Shown here: piece by piece, positions 17,794 through 27,987 of the stretch
Layout of the letters: each line of letters begins with the position of its first letter
How positions within the stretch are numbered: position 1 is the first letter of the stretch
Source of the DNA: a virus
IMG/VR virus record: IMGVR_UViG_3300031951_000175
Location: 1-58,305 of that record
Length of the DNA: 58,305 bases
Direction: 5' to 3' (one strand)
Notes under the pieces: generated by a model
The model's input: the letters and a program-made list of their open reading frames with translations, nothing else
Told to the model about the DNA's origin: nothing
The model's database searches: none
Translations under genes and position numbers: made by a program

Positions 17794-19586
17794 TGACAGT
17801 AGATCCATCAACAAGAATAATAGAATCAACGCAGAGATATAAATCGGCACCAAAAGTTGATCAATTTATAAATGTACCGTTCGCTCAAACTTCAAAAGAC
17901 TTAATCGAATATGATAGAAGTGTTGATTTGAGTTTGGCAACTGTTTTTGATGAAGAAAGACAAGCGTCCACAATATTCAGACCTGTTACCAAATTTACGG
18001 TTTTATTTGAAAACGCTTATACTGGGTCAACAAAATATGTTCCATATAGAGATAATCTATATTATACAAATGAACTAAATAACGCTATTCTATATTACCC
18101 ATCAGGAAATTTTGGACCAAACCCATCAACAGTCCAAACAGTTCAGTGGACAGGATTTCCACAATATTATGAATTCGATTTTATACGAACAGATAATGAT
18201 GTAATTGGTTATACTCAACCACCAAATAATCATTTAGATTTTAAAAACGTAAGTGCAACAACTTACAATTGGAGTCACTATTTAAGTTATGCTTTTATAA
18301 ATGATTATAATAAAAATTTATTTGCCGTTGAACCTAATTCTCAAATTAATTGGTCTTGGGTTGCTTCAGATGGTTTACCATACTATATAATGGTGGGTAA
18401 CGATTTGAATGGGTTGAATATTACATTTAAGTGTCCTGTAGAACATGGTTTACAAGTAGGAGAGTTTGTTTTATTATCAACAAACTATAACGGAACTGAA
18501 ATGTTTCAGGTATCAAGTTTGGGGGACACTGGAGATGGATCGGACGCATTTATTTTCAACATTAAAAATATTGGTTATACAGGAACAACATTCCAAACAA
18601 ATTCACAAGGGACTTTCAAAAGAGTTATAAATGCCGCAAATTCGGGAGATACTGTTAGTGAATATTATATAAGAAAACACAGAATATTAACAAATCAAGA
18701 ATGTTCTGTCTTAGTAAATGCAGGGTTTGAAAGAAATATTTATGGAGATAAAAGAAAATGTGAAATAAAAGTTTTAACACCAAATAACAAAGCTAGAGTG
18801 TCAACAAAAGAAGGTAATAGATCGTATACCCTTTCATTTAATTGTGATGTTGATATACAACCATTGAGAGATAACCAAGGAAGACCCTTAAGTGAATTAT
18901 TTTTTACGTCAATTTGGAGAGGTTATTTTGGATGGACTAAAGATCTAAAACAAGGGTGGTACTTTAACACCTTCTTAGAGAATAAAAAACCTCAATCATG
19001 GTGGGATGACAATAATGTTAACTCAAATGTTATTGTTAATCAAAATAGTTATGTTTCATTGTTAGGATCAGGACCTTTCTTTTATAATGATTTTTTACAG
19101 TCTGGTGACACTATAGATGGTGATTATTGTGAGTGGAATAATTACGAACAATTAGAAAGAGTTATTTCTTTGTATCAACATAAAATAAAATATAACCCAT
19201 TATGGTTCACACTTTATAATGATTTCTTACCCACAAATCAGCCAGGTTATTTTTATCAACCACACAGTGCAATACAAATTGCGGCATTTTCAGATTACAT
19301 TGAAGAGGGTGATTCATCAAATGTTGTTGGTATTCCTGATTATGCTTATTACTCAACTATGGCGGCATTATTTAGATGGAGAGATAAATATCCTTATGGT
19401 TTTATTGATACTGACGGTATTGGTGTTGATTATCCGTTCTTAAATAATGCTCATTATCCTTATAAAAATACAATTTTTAGAATTACTCCTGAATTATATA
19501 ATATACCAAATGATTATGCAATTTCAGGTTCGGTTCCATTGAACATAACAACAATAGCAGAACCAACTACAGATGAATGCGAATAG
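17790..19586 (+). CDS. Tail/baseplate structural protein
   Basis: A 598-residue protein whose ATG overlaps the stop of the preceding gene (ATGA), so the two are translationally coupled. The N terminus contains VDQFINVPF (about 22-30), a motif shared with the proteins on both sides. The rest is beta-rich with many aromatic residues (Tyr, Trp, Phe), typical of virion proteins. Its place in the T4 order would be that of gp8, but I cannot show homology. No enzymatic motif is seen. Confidence 0.75.
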   Translation: MMTVDPSTRIIESTQRYKSAPKVDQFINVPFAQTSKDLIEYDRSVDLSLATVFDEERQASTIFRPVTKFTVLFENAYTGSTKYVPYRDNLYYTNELNNAILYYPSGNFGPNPSTVQTVQWTGFPQYYEFDFIRTDNDVIGYTQPPNNHLDFKNVSATTYNWSHYLSYAFINDYNKNLFAVEPNSQINWSWVASDGLPYYIMVGNDLNGLNITFKCPVEHGLQVGEFVLLSTNYNGTEMFQVSSLGDTGDGSDAFIFNIKNIGYTGTTFQTNSQGTFKRVINAANSGDTVSEYYIRKHRILTNQECSVLVNAGFERNIYGDKRKCEIKVLTPNNKARVSTKEGNRSYTLSFNCDVDIQPLRDNQGRPLSELFFTSIWRGYFGWTKDLKQGWYFNTFLENKKPQSWWDDNNVNSNVIVNQNSYVSLLGSGPFFYNDFLQSGDTIDGDYCEWNNYEQLERVISLYQHKIKYNPLWFTLYNDFLPTNQPGYFYQPHSAIQIAAFSDYIEEGDSSNVVGIPDYAYYSTMAALFRWRDKYPYGFIDTDGIGVDYPFLNNAHYPYKNTIFRITPELYNIPNDYAISGSVPLNITTIAEPTTDECE

Positions 19587-20376
19587 AATAAAAATTTTAA
19601 AAACCGAACTTGAACAATTTGTTAATATACCAATTAACATGCAATGGGATTTTATGGGTAAAGATGATGCGATTGATGAATACGAAGTGAGTGTACTTGA
19701 TCAAGTTATAGGACCTGCGGCGGATTTTGAAATTGCAAGGTTTCCACATAATATATTTCAGAATCAAGATACAGCAATTAATTATGAATTTTATTTTTAT
19801 GATGATTCACAACCAATAACAGCAAACACTGTTGGTAACTGGAATATTTCATATTTAAATAACGGATTCACCGCGGAAGAAATTTACTACTATTCAAAAC
19901 CGTTTACTAAATCGTTTTTTAAGTTGGATTTTTATGATACTGCAGATGAAAGAGATCAACAAATCTATCTATCTGTAATTTTACCTGTTCAACAAGGATT
20001 AACACAAACAGTTGTTATATCTCCTTTAGTCCCACCAGTTGAAATTAAAAAACCAAAAATGGTTTTAGATTATTTAGGTGATAAAGAAGGATTTTTTATT
20101 TATTGGTTAAGAAGTAGAGATTTTATAGATGTCGATACTTTTTATGTGACTGCAAAATTTTTTGATGCTAGGTTAGGTTTTTTTAAACAAATGACCAATA
20201 CAAGACAAGATTTAATAACACCAACCAAATTTACTTTTAATAATGCAGACTATTTCTATTATAGATATAGTTTGAATTACGCAACTAAAACTTACGAGGT
20301 ATTCTCCACTTCAACAAACTTAAGAGTTGGGGACGGATTATCACCGATAAAATGGTATGAATATGTTAATCCATAA
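19573..20376 (+). CDS. Tail/baseplate structural protein
   Basis: A 267-residue protein that overlaps the previous gene by 14 bases. The N terminus contains LEQFVNIPI (about 13-21), the same type of motif as in the two upstream products. The rest is beta-rich with many Tyr and Phe. The ATG of the next gene overlaps its stop codon, so it is part of a tightly packed operon. No family is recognised; a role in the baseplate or the fibre attachment ring is likely from context. Confidence 0.72.
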   Translation: MNANRIKILKTELEQFVNIPINMQWDFMGKDDAIDEYEVSVLDQVIGPAADFEIARFPHNIFQNQDTAINYEFYFYDDSQPITANTVGNWNISYLNNGFTAEEIYYYSKPFTKSFFKLDFYDTADERDQQIYLSVILPVQQGLTQTVVISPLVPPVEIKKPKMVLDYLGDKEGFFIYWLRSRDFIDVDTFYVTAKFFDARLGFFKQMTNTRQDLITPTKFTFNNADYFYYRYSLNYATKTYEVFSTSTNLRVGDGLSPIKWYEYVNP

Positions 20377-21551
20377 TGGAATTACAACAATATAATTTCA
20401 TAATTTCTCCTGAAAACATCAAGAGTGATTTAGTATTTGTTCCTTATACAGGGGAGACAGATATAACGACAATCATAGACCCTTGTTGTTTAACAGCATT
20501 TACATTTAGTGCAGTAACAACAGGGACAACAGGTGTTTATTTACCAATGGAATATGTGTTATCAGGAAATACAGGTGGTACATCATTTTTAACGGGATTA
20601 ACGGTTAATTTAATGTTTACAGAATCTACTGTGGACATTGGGTATTACACGCCAACGGACGGTTTAATTTTACAACTTGACGTTTTAAATAATTTTATTG
20701 TAACAGCAAATACAATAAATCCTTACACTTTCACATTTTATAATACTTCAGATTTAGAGTTAATAAAATTCTTACAATTAGTTACTTATACTTTAGATTG
20801 GGGTGATGGATCAGCACCACAAGCAGTCTTAGGTATTTCACCAATAACACATACATATCCTGTTAGTCAAACATCTTATACAATAACACTTACGGCAAAC
20901 TCACCATGGGGTATTTCAAAAGTTCAAAAAGATATTATTGTACCTTACACAAATGCAACAATACCAAATCCAAACGGATCAATAACGTTTTATCCTGCGG
21001 GAGGTAGTTGGTCGGCAACACCTATAAGTTATGATTATATTTTTACAGGTGACTCAAACACAAACATAATTGATTATTATTCCTACAATTATACATCAGT
21101 TCCATTTCCAATAACAGGTTTAACCTTATCTTCTGTTAACGACTTAGCACAATTTGGACCTAAAACAAATTTATATGATGGTAAATTTAAATTAGGAGTT
21201 CAGGTTACAGGAACAACAGGGGCTATTGGAACATTTTGGGGACCTGATCCGAGTAATTCTTATACAGCATATACCATAAATGGTATGACTTATTTGGACT
21301 ACGAAGATTATACCATTTATGTTACAGATTCTTATGGTTTAGTTCCTGGTGATATTGTTTTAACGGCATTAACAAAAAATGAGGCTTTATTAAATGTTAT
21401 AGATCAACCTGAAATCATTACTAATGTTTTTGTTGAGAGAGGTAAATACACACCATTGGAAAATATACAAAGAATTGGGGAAGTTGATAATGTAGGAGAC
21501 TTAGAAAAATACGGATACAAATATTTCAACATTGAAAAAGTATCAACATAA
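20376..21551 (+). CDS. Tail structural protein with PKD-like domain
   Basis: A 391-residue protein. Around residues 140-190 the strands TLDWGDGS, ITHTYPV and YTITLTA fit a PKD/Ig-like domain, where the WGDGS loop is the hallmark. Such domains are used as spacers or for protein/glycan contact on cell surfaces and phage tails. The C-terminal part (EIITNVFVERGKYTPLENIQRIGEVDNVGDLEKYG) differs in character and may be the particle-binding part. It starts in overlap with the previous stop codon. Confidence 0.75.
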   Translation: MELQQYNFIISPENIKSDLVFVPYTGETDITTIIDPCCLTAFTFSAVTTGTTGVYLPMEYVLSGNTGGTSFLTGLTVNLMFTESTVDIGYYTPTDGLILQLDVLNNFIVTANTINPYTFTFYNTSDLELIKFLQLVTYTLDWGDGSAPQAVLGISPITHTYPVSQTSYTITLTANSPWGISKVQKDIIVPYTNATIPNPNGSITFYPAGGSWSATPISYDYIFTGDSNTNIIDYYSYNYTSVPFPITGLTLSSVNDLAQFGPKTNLYDGKFKLGVQVTGTTGAIGTFWGPDPSNSYTAYTINGMTYLDYEDYTIYVTDSYGLVPGDIVLTALTKNEALLNVIDQPEIITNVFVERGKYTPLENIQRIGEVDNVGDLEKYGYKYFNIEKVST

Positions 21552-21560
21552 CTATTTATA
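21552..21560 (+). promoter_or_regulatory. Candidate late promoter motif
   Basis: CTATTTATA directly after a stop codon, 18 bases before the next start. Confidence 0.55.
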
Positions 21561-21578
21561 AAAAAAAAGAAAAAACAA

Positions 21579-22484
21579 ATGGCTACAGGTAATTACGGAA
21601 CTATTAGACCAGCGGATGTCAGTCCTGAAGACGTGGAAATCGTTATGGTTTATACACCATCAAGAGATGACACACAAAACTTCATTTTAACAACATTAAA
21701 TGCTCAAGATGTCTTAAGACCATACTTCAATAATAATGCAACAGGAGGAAATACTGTTGAAGTTTTAGGTGGGTTGTATAGTTTAAAACTACCTGCCGAT
21801 CAGTTCACAAGTTTGGGAATTTATACTTTAATGATTAGACCCGCACAAATTAGAACGACTATCACAGATTGTGGTGTTTTATCTGCTCTACCAAATGTTA
21901 AAGGAATAGTAATTGATTTGAATAATGTACCAACAGAATATAGAAATAAATTTGTTAATCAAGGACTTGTAGGATTTAGAGTGGAATATTTGAATCCCGA
22001 TGGAACAAAAATTCCTAACTTCTTTAGAATAATAACATCTTCATTCTACTGTGAACCAGTCATTCAAAACTTAACTAACACAATTCAAAAATCTATTAGA
22101 TATAGATATGTTGAAGGTGCAACAAATCTTTTATTTTGTACACTTTCACCATCTTCATCACCAACAAACAAACCAAGTGCAACTCCGTATATCGGACAAC
22201 CTAACCAAAGTATTATAATAAGTAATACTTACTTCAATCCAATATCAACAGAGATTGAAATAGTAGATCAAGATATTTCAACTTTAGCGATAGCACTTTA
22301 CGGTAACCAAACTAAATCTATTGAGGACGGTATTTACACTATTTACGACGCTGACAATAACATCTACCAACAATACAACTTGTATGAAATTAAAGATCAG
22401 TTTAATACTCTTCTTTATGAAGTTAGACAAAATCGTAATGAAAATATCGATTTCTCTAAAGCTTTTAATAATATTGTTGCTTAA
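21579..22484 (+). CDS. Hypothetical tail-cluster protein
   Basis: A 301-residue protein, probably structural. It begins MATGNYGTIRPADVSPEDVE and has alternating beta strands (YSLKLPADQF, YTLMIRPAQI, GFRVEYLNPDG) and a helical C terminus. A Ser/Pro/Thr stretch lies near residue 195. No known domain is recognised. It is the first gene behind a late motif and overlaps the next gene by one base. Confidence 0.7.
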   Translation: MATGNYGTIRPADVSPEDVEIVMVYTPSRDDTQNFILTTLNAQDVLRPYFNNNATGGNTVEVLGGLYSLKLPADQFTSLGIYTLMIRPAQIRTTITDCGVLSALPNVKGIVIDLNNVPTEYRNKFVNQGLVGFRVEYLNPDGTKIPNFFRIITSSFYCEPVIQNLTNTIQKSIRYRYVEGATNLLFCTLSPSSSPTNKPSATPYIGQPNQSIIISNTYFNPISTEIEIVDQDISTLAIALYGNQTKSIEDGIYTIYDADNNIYQQYNLYEIKDQFNTLLYEVRQNRNENIDFSKAFNNIVA

Positions 22485-25471
22485 TGGCCACACAGAAGTT
22501 TACTTGTCCACCTCAAAGTAGTGCCGCCAATGAATTCTCAAATAATTTGGTTGGAGTTCAGTTAGTCACTGGAGGAGGGTTAACGCAAGCAAATTTTAAC
22601 TTCACAACAAACATATCCGAAAAACAGAATAGAACGTTTAATATTGGTACGTTTTCAGATCCAATAAATCTTGAGAGTATAAATATTGATAATAATATTG
22701 AAGCCGCTGAGATTTTAGCTAACAACTATAGAGTTTACCCAAATTATGATTTATCTCAAGTAACAAACTTTACCCAATATGGTTCTTTAGTAAAAAGATT
22801 TTCAGTTTCAATAACTAAGATAATCAACTTTTATCCTGCAGGATTAGAGGTTTCACCAAATACAAATAAGTTTATAACTCAAGAAACGGCATTTAATATA
22901 ACTTACGATGCGGTAGAGGACGACACAACTTTCGAAGTTTCAGTATCATCTATTAGAAATCCATTTGACATAGATTACACCGTTAATGCTGAAACTAATA
23001 TGTTGTTTAATGAGATGGAAGTTTCACCTCTGAGGAATATGAAATTGGAGTATAAAAAATACGCCTTAGTTGTCAACGGCAATGAATATCCTGTAAATTA
23101 TTTGTACCCTACGACAAGTAATTCATCTACATTAAAATTAATTGTTGATGGAAACCCATTCAACGGGAATTCAATATCTTACGATTATATTGTTATAAGA
23201 CCAAATAACTATGAAGTTAATAAAGTATTTAATCTGAAGTTTGATCCTGTTGAGAATTTTTTATTAAATAGAAATATTAATCCTCCATATACCGCAACTT
23301 TTACAGTACCAAGAGAACAAGAAGATGGAACATTTAAGATAACAACAGAACTTGCCACATTCCCAAAATCAGGACTTTGGAACTTAGATATTGAATCACA
23401 AACATTTGATAACTACCTAACACAAATTAACGATTTTGCAATAAATCTTGATTCATATAACACGAATTTAGTTTCAAGATTTTTAACGACAGGTGCTCTG
23501 AAAGAGTTTGATACACCTGATCATAAATTTGAAAAACTTTTACAGATTTATGGTAGAAGTTTTGACGAAACTAAAGCATTCATTTCGGCGTTAGGTAATA
23601 TTAATAGTGTTCACTATACTGTTAAAAATGATATACCGTCACAACTTTTGAAAAATTTGGCACAAACATTAGGTTGGGTAACAAACTTTTCACCTATATC
23701 GAATGAAGAATTGTTACAGGCAGTTTTTACAACACAACCAAATACTTTTCCTGGTTTACAAATAGGACCAACGCCTGAGGAAATTAATTATCAATTTTAC
23801 AGAAACTTAATTATAAATTCTGCGTGGTTATTTAAATCAAAAGGAACAAGAAAATCTATTGAGTGTCTCTTGAGGATGGTTGGAGCTCCTGAGGCTTTAA
23901 TTGATTTTAACGAACACATTTATGTTGCTGATCAAAGAATTAACATGAGTGAGTTTAATAAACAGTACTTACAATTATCGGGAGGAACTTTCCTACAAGA
24001 ATATCCTGTATTAGAAACTAACAACACATACTCAATACAAGGTATTCAGTACACTGGTTTTACAACAACATTTGCAAATGCAACAGTTTTAACTACAAGA
24101 GAAGATTATCCTGTTGATGAATTTGGATGTCCTAAAATGCCAACACCAACGGAGGAATACTTTTTTCAAATTGGAGGAGGATGGTTCGAATCAACACCTC
24201 AACACAGGATGCCAGAATTTGTAATCCCAACAAATCAAGTATTCATAGGCGATAATCCTAATTTCCAAACTCAACTTTTACCTTTCAACTATGGAGAGGA
24301 ATATCTACAACTGTACAGACATTTCCCATATATGAATTTGGGGTATAAGATTAGAAAAGTCCAAGATAATAAGAAAAGTTGGAGTGATACCTCACCAACA
24401 CAACGAGTAAGTTCAGATGGTGGATTTAATGCTTATTATGAAGTCGGTGAAGAATGTTTAACATTGAATGTAAAAAATGTTGACATTATGATGAATCCCG
24501 CACAAGGTTTGGTTTATGATGTTTGGACAATGTCTAGACAATATAATTACCCAATACCTGAACAAGGTTTATTCTACACTCCTGACACACCTTGTAGTGT
24601 ACCAAATCCTTACCCAAGATATGGTGGAATAGATTGGACAACAATTATCCCAAAACCAAAACAAAAAACTTTCTTTGAATTTGCTCAAACATTTTGGAGA
24701 AATATGGTTAACACTAGAAACCGACAATTTATTACCGATGGTAAAACTGGAGGTTACCCAACACTACAATCAATATATTGGAAATACTTAGAATCTCAGA
24801 CACAAGCAGGAATACCAAATGATAATTTTACATACCAAACTATGATAGATTATATTAATGGTATGGGTGACTATTGGATTAGAATGGTTGAACAAATGGT
24901 CCCTGCAACTACAATATGGAACACAGGAGTTAGATTAGAAAATTCAATATTTCATAGACAAAAATTTGTATGGAGAAGACAAGAAGGCTGTAAAATCGTT
25001 CCTGTTCCTTGTAAACCTTGTTCTTTGGCAACACAATTATTTGTATACGATTGCCCTGTACAACAAGTGGTTTGTGGACTTTATCCTTGGAATAGTGACC
25101 CTACAATAACATCTATGGGTGCAGTCTTGAATGATACTTTAGATACTTTTTATAGCCAAAATTCATTAAACCCAACCGATTGTTTACAGAATTCAATTGT
25201 AACAACTTGGAATGTAGATTTGAGGGTAAATGGATTTGTATTGGTAATATCACCTTTCTACACAGGTATTGGACCATTCAATATCCCAACTAATTCAGAA
25301 TGGGTTGACGCTTTGAGTAGTACATTAAATAATTTACTAACCTCAGGGTATAGTTATAATATTGATGAGGATAACGAACAAATAACAGTCTTTAACAATA
25401 ATTGTCAACCTAATTTTGATGACTTTCAAATAAACATAGGACTTGAGTTCGAAATATATTGTAACGAATAA
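22484..25471 (+). CDS. Large tail protein, gpI-like central region with fibre-type C terminus
   Basis: A 995-residue protein. The centre (about 338-480: TPDHKFEKLLQIYGRSFDE, later FKSKGTRKSIECLLRMVGAPE) resembles the P2 gpI/tail-protein-I type, in which a KGTR..IE..L..LG segment is typical; those proteins connect the baseplate to the fibres. The last 125 residues are Cys-containing and share an arrangement with the C terminus of the next protein (SEWVDALSSTLNNLL, then ITVFNNNC and a final Cys near the end). The N-terminal part (1-330) is beta-rich. Function as a fibre-docking baseplate component is inferred. It is coupled to both neighbours by overlapping stop/start codons. Confidence 0.75.
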   Translation: MATQKFTCPPQSSAANEFSNNLVGVQLVTGGGLTQANFNFTTNISEKQNRTFNIGTFSDPINLESINIDNNIEAAEILANNYRVYPNYDLSQVTNFTQYGSLVKRFSVSITKIINFYPAGLEVSPNTNKFITQETAFNITYDAVEDDTTFEVSVSSIRNPFDIDYTVNAETNMLFNEMEVSPLRNMKLEYKKYALVVNGNEYPVNYLYPTTSNSSTLKLIVDGNPFNGNSISYDYIVIRPNNYEVNKVFNLKFDPVENFLLNRNINPPYTATFTVPREQEDGTFKITTELATFPKSGLWNLDIESQTFDNYLTQINDFAINLDSYNTNLVSRFLTTGALKEFDTPDHKFEKLLQIYGRSFDETKAFISALGNINSVHYTVKNDIPSQLLKNLAQTLGWVTNFSPISNEELLQAVFTTQPNTFPGLQIGPTPEEINYQFYRNLIINSAWLFKSKGTRKSIECLLRMVGAPEALIDFNEHIYVADQRINMSEFNKQYLQLSGGTFLQEYPVLETNNTYSIQGIQYTGFTTTFANATVLTTREDYPVDEFGCPKMPTPTEEYFFQIGGGWFESTPQHRMPEFVIPTNQVFIGDNPNFQTQLLPFNYGEEYLQLYRHFPYMNLGYKIRKVQDNKKSWSDTSPTQRVSSDGGFNAYYEVGEECLTLNVKNVDIMMNPAQGLVYDVWTMSRQYNYPIPEQGLFYTPDTPCSVPNPYPRYGGIDWTTIIPKPKQKTFFEFAQTFWRNMVNTRNRQFITDGKTGGYPTLQSIYWKYLESQTQAGIPNDNFTYQTMIDYINGMGDYWIRMVEQMVPATTIWNTGVRLENSIFHRQKFVWRRQEGCKIVPVPCKPCSLATQLFVYDCPVQQVVCGLYPWNSDPTITSMGAVLNDTLDTFYSQNSLNPTDCLQNSIVTTWNVDLRVNGFVLVISPFYTGIGPFNIPTNSEWVDALSSTLNNLLTSGYSYNIDEDNEQITVFNNNCQPNFDDFQINIGLEFEIYCNE

Positions 25472-27669
25472 TGAGTATTTTAATTTATAATTATAGTGTA
25501 ACGGGGGATTGTAGTAATACAGGTAGCGGTGCGGTTTCGTTTGATATAACTGGAAGTACACCAACAGTATCTCCTTTTAGTATTTCAGATGCAACAGGTC
25601 AAGGATTATTACCACTTTCTGCAGCAACAAATACATACTCAGTAACTGGCCTTACAGGAGGCACATATTATGCTCAACTTACAGATTCTAGTACAGAAAA
25701 AGAAGTTTTAAACATTTATATTTCAACAGGCACTACAGCAACTATTGATTCGTCCAATACCACTTGTGGACAGAATAATGGAACCATAACAGGTTTCACG
25801 TCTGGCGTCTATGGACTTGTTTCTTTTAATTTATATGATATAAGTAATAATTTAATTTCAGGTGTAACAACATCTAATTCTTATTATGAATTCACATCTC
25901 TTTCGGCCGGTACATATTACATTGTTGCAAACGATGGTGGTGGATGTACAGGAATAACCGCATCTGTAATATTAAATCCTTCATCAGGTTTAACATATGG
26001 TGCATATGTTGTTGATGATGCTAGTTGTTTAGGTTCAGGTAGTGGTAAAATTTTCTTAACAGGGTTAACACCACCATTGTCGGCATACACAATAACTTGG
26101 AGTCCTAACGCTTTAGGGCAAACAGGATCAACAATAACAGGACTAACATCTGGATCTTATGTTGCTACTGTTACTAATTCAGTAGGATGTACGTTAAGTC
26201 AGTCATTTACTGTAAACACTATTCCGCCATTAACATCAGGTGGTTTTATTGTGGTATCACAACCTTCTTGTTTTGCCAATGATGGTGAAGTGGAGTTTAT
26301 TGTTGTTGGTGGTACTGCACCATATTTTTTTAGTGGATCATCAGGTCAAGTTGAAATAACATTTGATACTTCCGTAACTTTTACGGGACTATCTTCAGGA
26401 TTATACTCATTTTTTGTGACAGATTCAGGTTTATGTACAATTTATGATTCTGTAAGTTTAATAACACCAAACTCTTTTAGTACTGTTGCAGTAACAACAA
26501 CTAACTCAACTTGTTCTGTAAATGATGGTAGTATTAATGTTTTAGTTGATGGAGGACTTAGTACTGCAACCAACTTACAAATTTCGGTATCTGGAACAAC
26601 AGGTATAAGTCAAATAGGATTGTTTGGTAGTTCTAATGAAACATTTAATGGTCTCGGAAGTGGAACATATATAGTAACAGTTGTATCTGCAGGTTGTACC
26701 TATACCGCATCAACAGTAATAAATTCTGTTAGTTTATATAGTGCAACTACTGAAGTAACCGGAACTACATGTGGATTGAATAATGGGATTCTTGTTGTAA
26801 GTGCGTCAACAGGAGGAACTTTCCCATACACATATTCATTAACAGGACCAAGTTACAACCCAAACACTACTACAAGCCAGTTCAACACGTTTACTAATTT
26901 AGCTAACGGAAATTACGTGTTAACAATACAAGATACCTCATCACCACCTTGTATACAAACATATGCGGTTAATATACCATATAGTCAAAGTGTAAACTTT
27001 AATCTATATCCAAACCAACCTGTAAATGGTAATGACGGATCTATAACTGCGTTTATCACAAGTGGTGAACCACCTTTCACTTTAACTTGGAGTGGAGGAA
27101 CTATAGGACTTCAAACAGGAAGTACTGTTACAGGTCTTACTTCAGGTCCTTACAGTCTAACTGTAACTGATGCTAGTGGTTGTACACTAACAAAATACGC
27201 AACATTAACAGGTACTAAAAAATACACTAATTATTTATACTATAATGTTTGTGATAATACATTTACAGATAGTGGGTTAGTAACTAAAAGAACTATACGA
27301 GCAATGTATTTAGAAGGGTTCAATGACTTAACTAGTGGTGATACAAACTGTATTATAAATTCTGCAACTTTTACGATTGGTGCTGAAGTTGGTGGACAAT
27401 CAGCAGAAACTATATTTTATACATCTTCTGGTTCTACAGATTACCCAAATGATATACTATGGGCAGACGCAATATCGACAATACTTAACGACTTTGTTGG
27501 AATATCAGATGTTACTATAGACCTACCTTCAAATAGAATTATCATAAAAACAAACTGCGAAGAAATCACTAAAAACTGTGGTCCACAAACAATAAATCCA
27601 TTACAAGATACTGAAATAAAAGTCAACTTATTGATTGACTATGACATATCTTGTGTAAGTTGTAGTTAA
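25471..27669 (+). CDS. SprB-repeat tail fibre protein
   Basis: A 732-residue protein made of about seven degenerate beta-sandwich modules of 77-93 residues (approximate ends at 93, 174, 253, 334, 419, 506, 583). Each has an early Cys followed by NDGSI- or NNGTI-like sequence, a central TGLTSGSY or GLGSGTY turn and a VTD/GCT ending. This is the pattern of SprB repeats, known from the mobile gliding adhesin of Flavobacterium. The C-terminal 149 residues form a Cys-rich cap related to the end of the previous protein. It is likely a fibre contacting the host surface. No signal peptide is present, consistent with a virion protein. Confidence 0.8.
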   Translation: MSILIYNYSVTGDCSNTGSGAVSFDITGSTPTVSPFSISDATGQGLLPLSAATNTYSVTGLTGGTYYAQLTDSSTEKEVLNIYISTGTTATIDSSNTTCGQNNGTITGFTSGVYGLVSFNLYDISNNLISGVTTSNSYYEFTSLSAGTYYIVANDGGGCTGITASVILNPSSGLTYGAYVVDDASCLGSGSGKIFLTGLTPPLSAYTITWSPNALGQTGSTITGLTSGSYVATVTNSVGCTLSQSFTVNTIPPLTSGGFIVVSQPSCFANDGEVEFIVVGGTAPYFFSGSSGQVEITFDTSVTFTGLSSGLYSFFVTDSGLCTIYDSVSLITPNSFSTVAVTTTNSTCSVNDGSINVLVDGGLSTATNLQISVSGTTGISQIGLFGSSNETFNGLGSGTYIVTVVSAGCTYTASTVINSVSLYSATTEVTGTTCGLNNGILVVSASTGGTFPYTYSLTGPSYNPNTTTSQFNTFTNLANGNYVLTIQDTSSPPCIQTYAVNIPYSQSVNFNLYPNQPVNGNDGSITAFITSGEPPFTLTWSGGTIGLQTGSTVTGLTSGPYSLTVTDASGCTLTKYATLTGTKKYTNYLYYNVCDNTFTDSGLVTKRTIRAMYLEGFNDLTSGDTNCIINSATFTIGAEVGGQSAETIFYTSSGSTDYPNDILWADAISTILNDFVGISDVTIDLPSNRIIIKTNCEEITKNCGPQTINPLQDTEIKVNLLIDYDISCVSCS

Positions 27670-27966
27670 ATGCCCTCACAAGTTACAATAGTATCGGCAA
27701 TAGGTATTACACCACCATTTAGTGGAACCGCTTGTGATGTCTATGGAAATCAATGTTCATATATAGGAAGTGGAACAACTTTTCCAATAACATTTACATT
27801 ACCATCACAATTCAATACGGCTCCATCATTACAATTAACATTACAAGATTCAATTGGATGTTTAGTGTCTGAAATAATTTATTGTTCAACCGAAGGATTA
27901 CCAAAACAATTCCAAAATTTACAATATTACTTTTTTATGGATGGAACTCAGTTTAATTTTCAGTAA
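27670..27966 (+). CDS. Small fibre-associated protein, paralogue of the minus-strand gene at 38.6 kb
   Basis: A 98-residue protein starting directly after the SprB-repeat fibre stop. It begins MPSQVTIVSAIGITPPF and contains CDVYGNQCSYIG and IGCLVSEI. The 73-residue product encoded at 38578-38799 on the other strand has the same layout (MPTQITI, CDTGYTTCIYI, NNCLVEE). The conserved cysteines suggest a small disulphide-free or metal-linked beta fold. A tip, chaperone or adaptor for the neighbouring fibre is plausible, but unproven. Confidence 0.75.
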   Translation: MPSQVTIVSAIGITPPFSGTACDVYGNQCSYIGSGTTFPITFTLPSQFNTAPSLQLTLQDSIGCLVSEIIYCSTEGLPKQFQNLQYYFFMDGTQFNFQ

Positions 27967-27971
27967 CCAAA

Positions 27972-27980
27972 ATATTTATT
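27972..27980 (+). promoter_or_regulatory. Candidate late promoter motif
   Basis: ATATTTATT, 7 bases upstream of the collagen-like fibre start, just after the previous stop codon. Confidence 0.6.
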
Positions 27981-27987
27981 ATACGAT

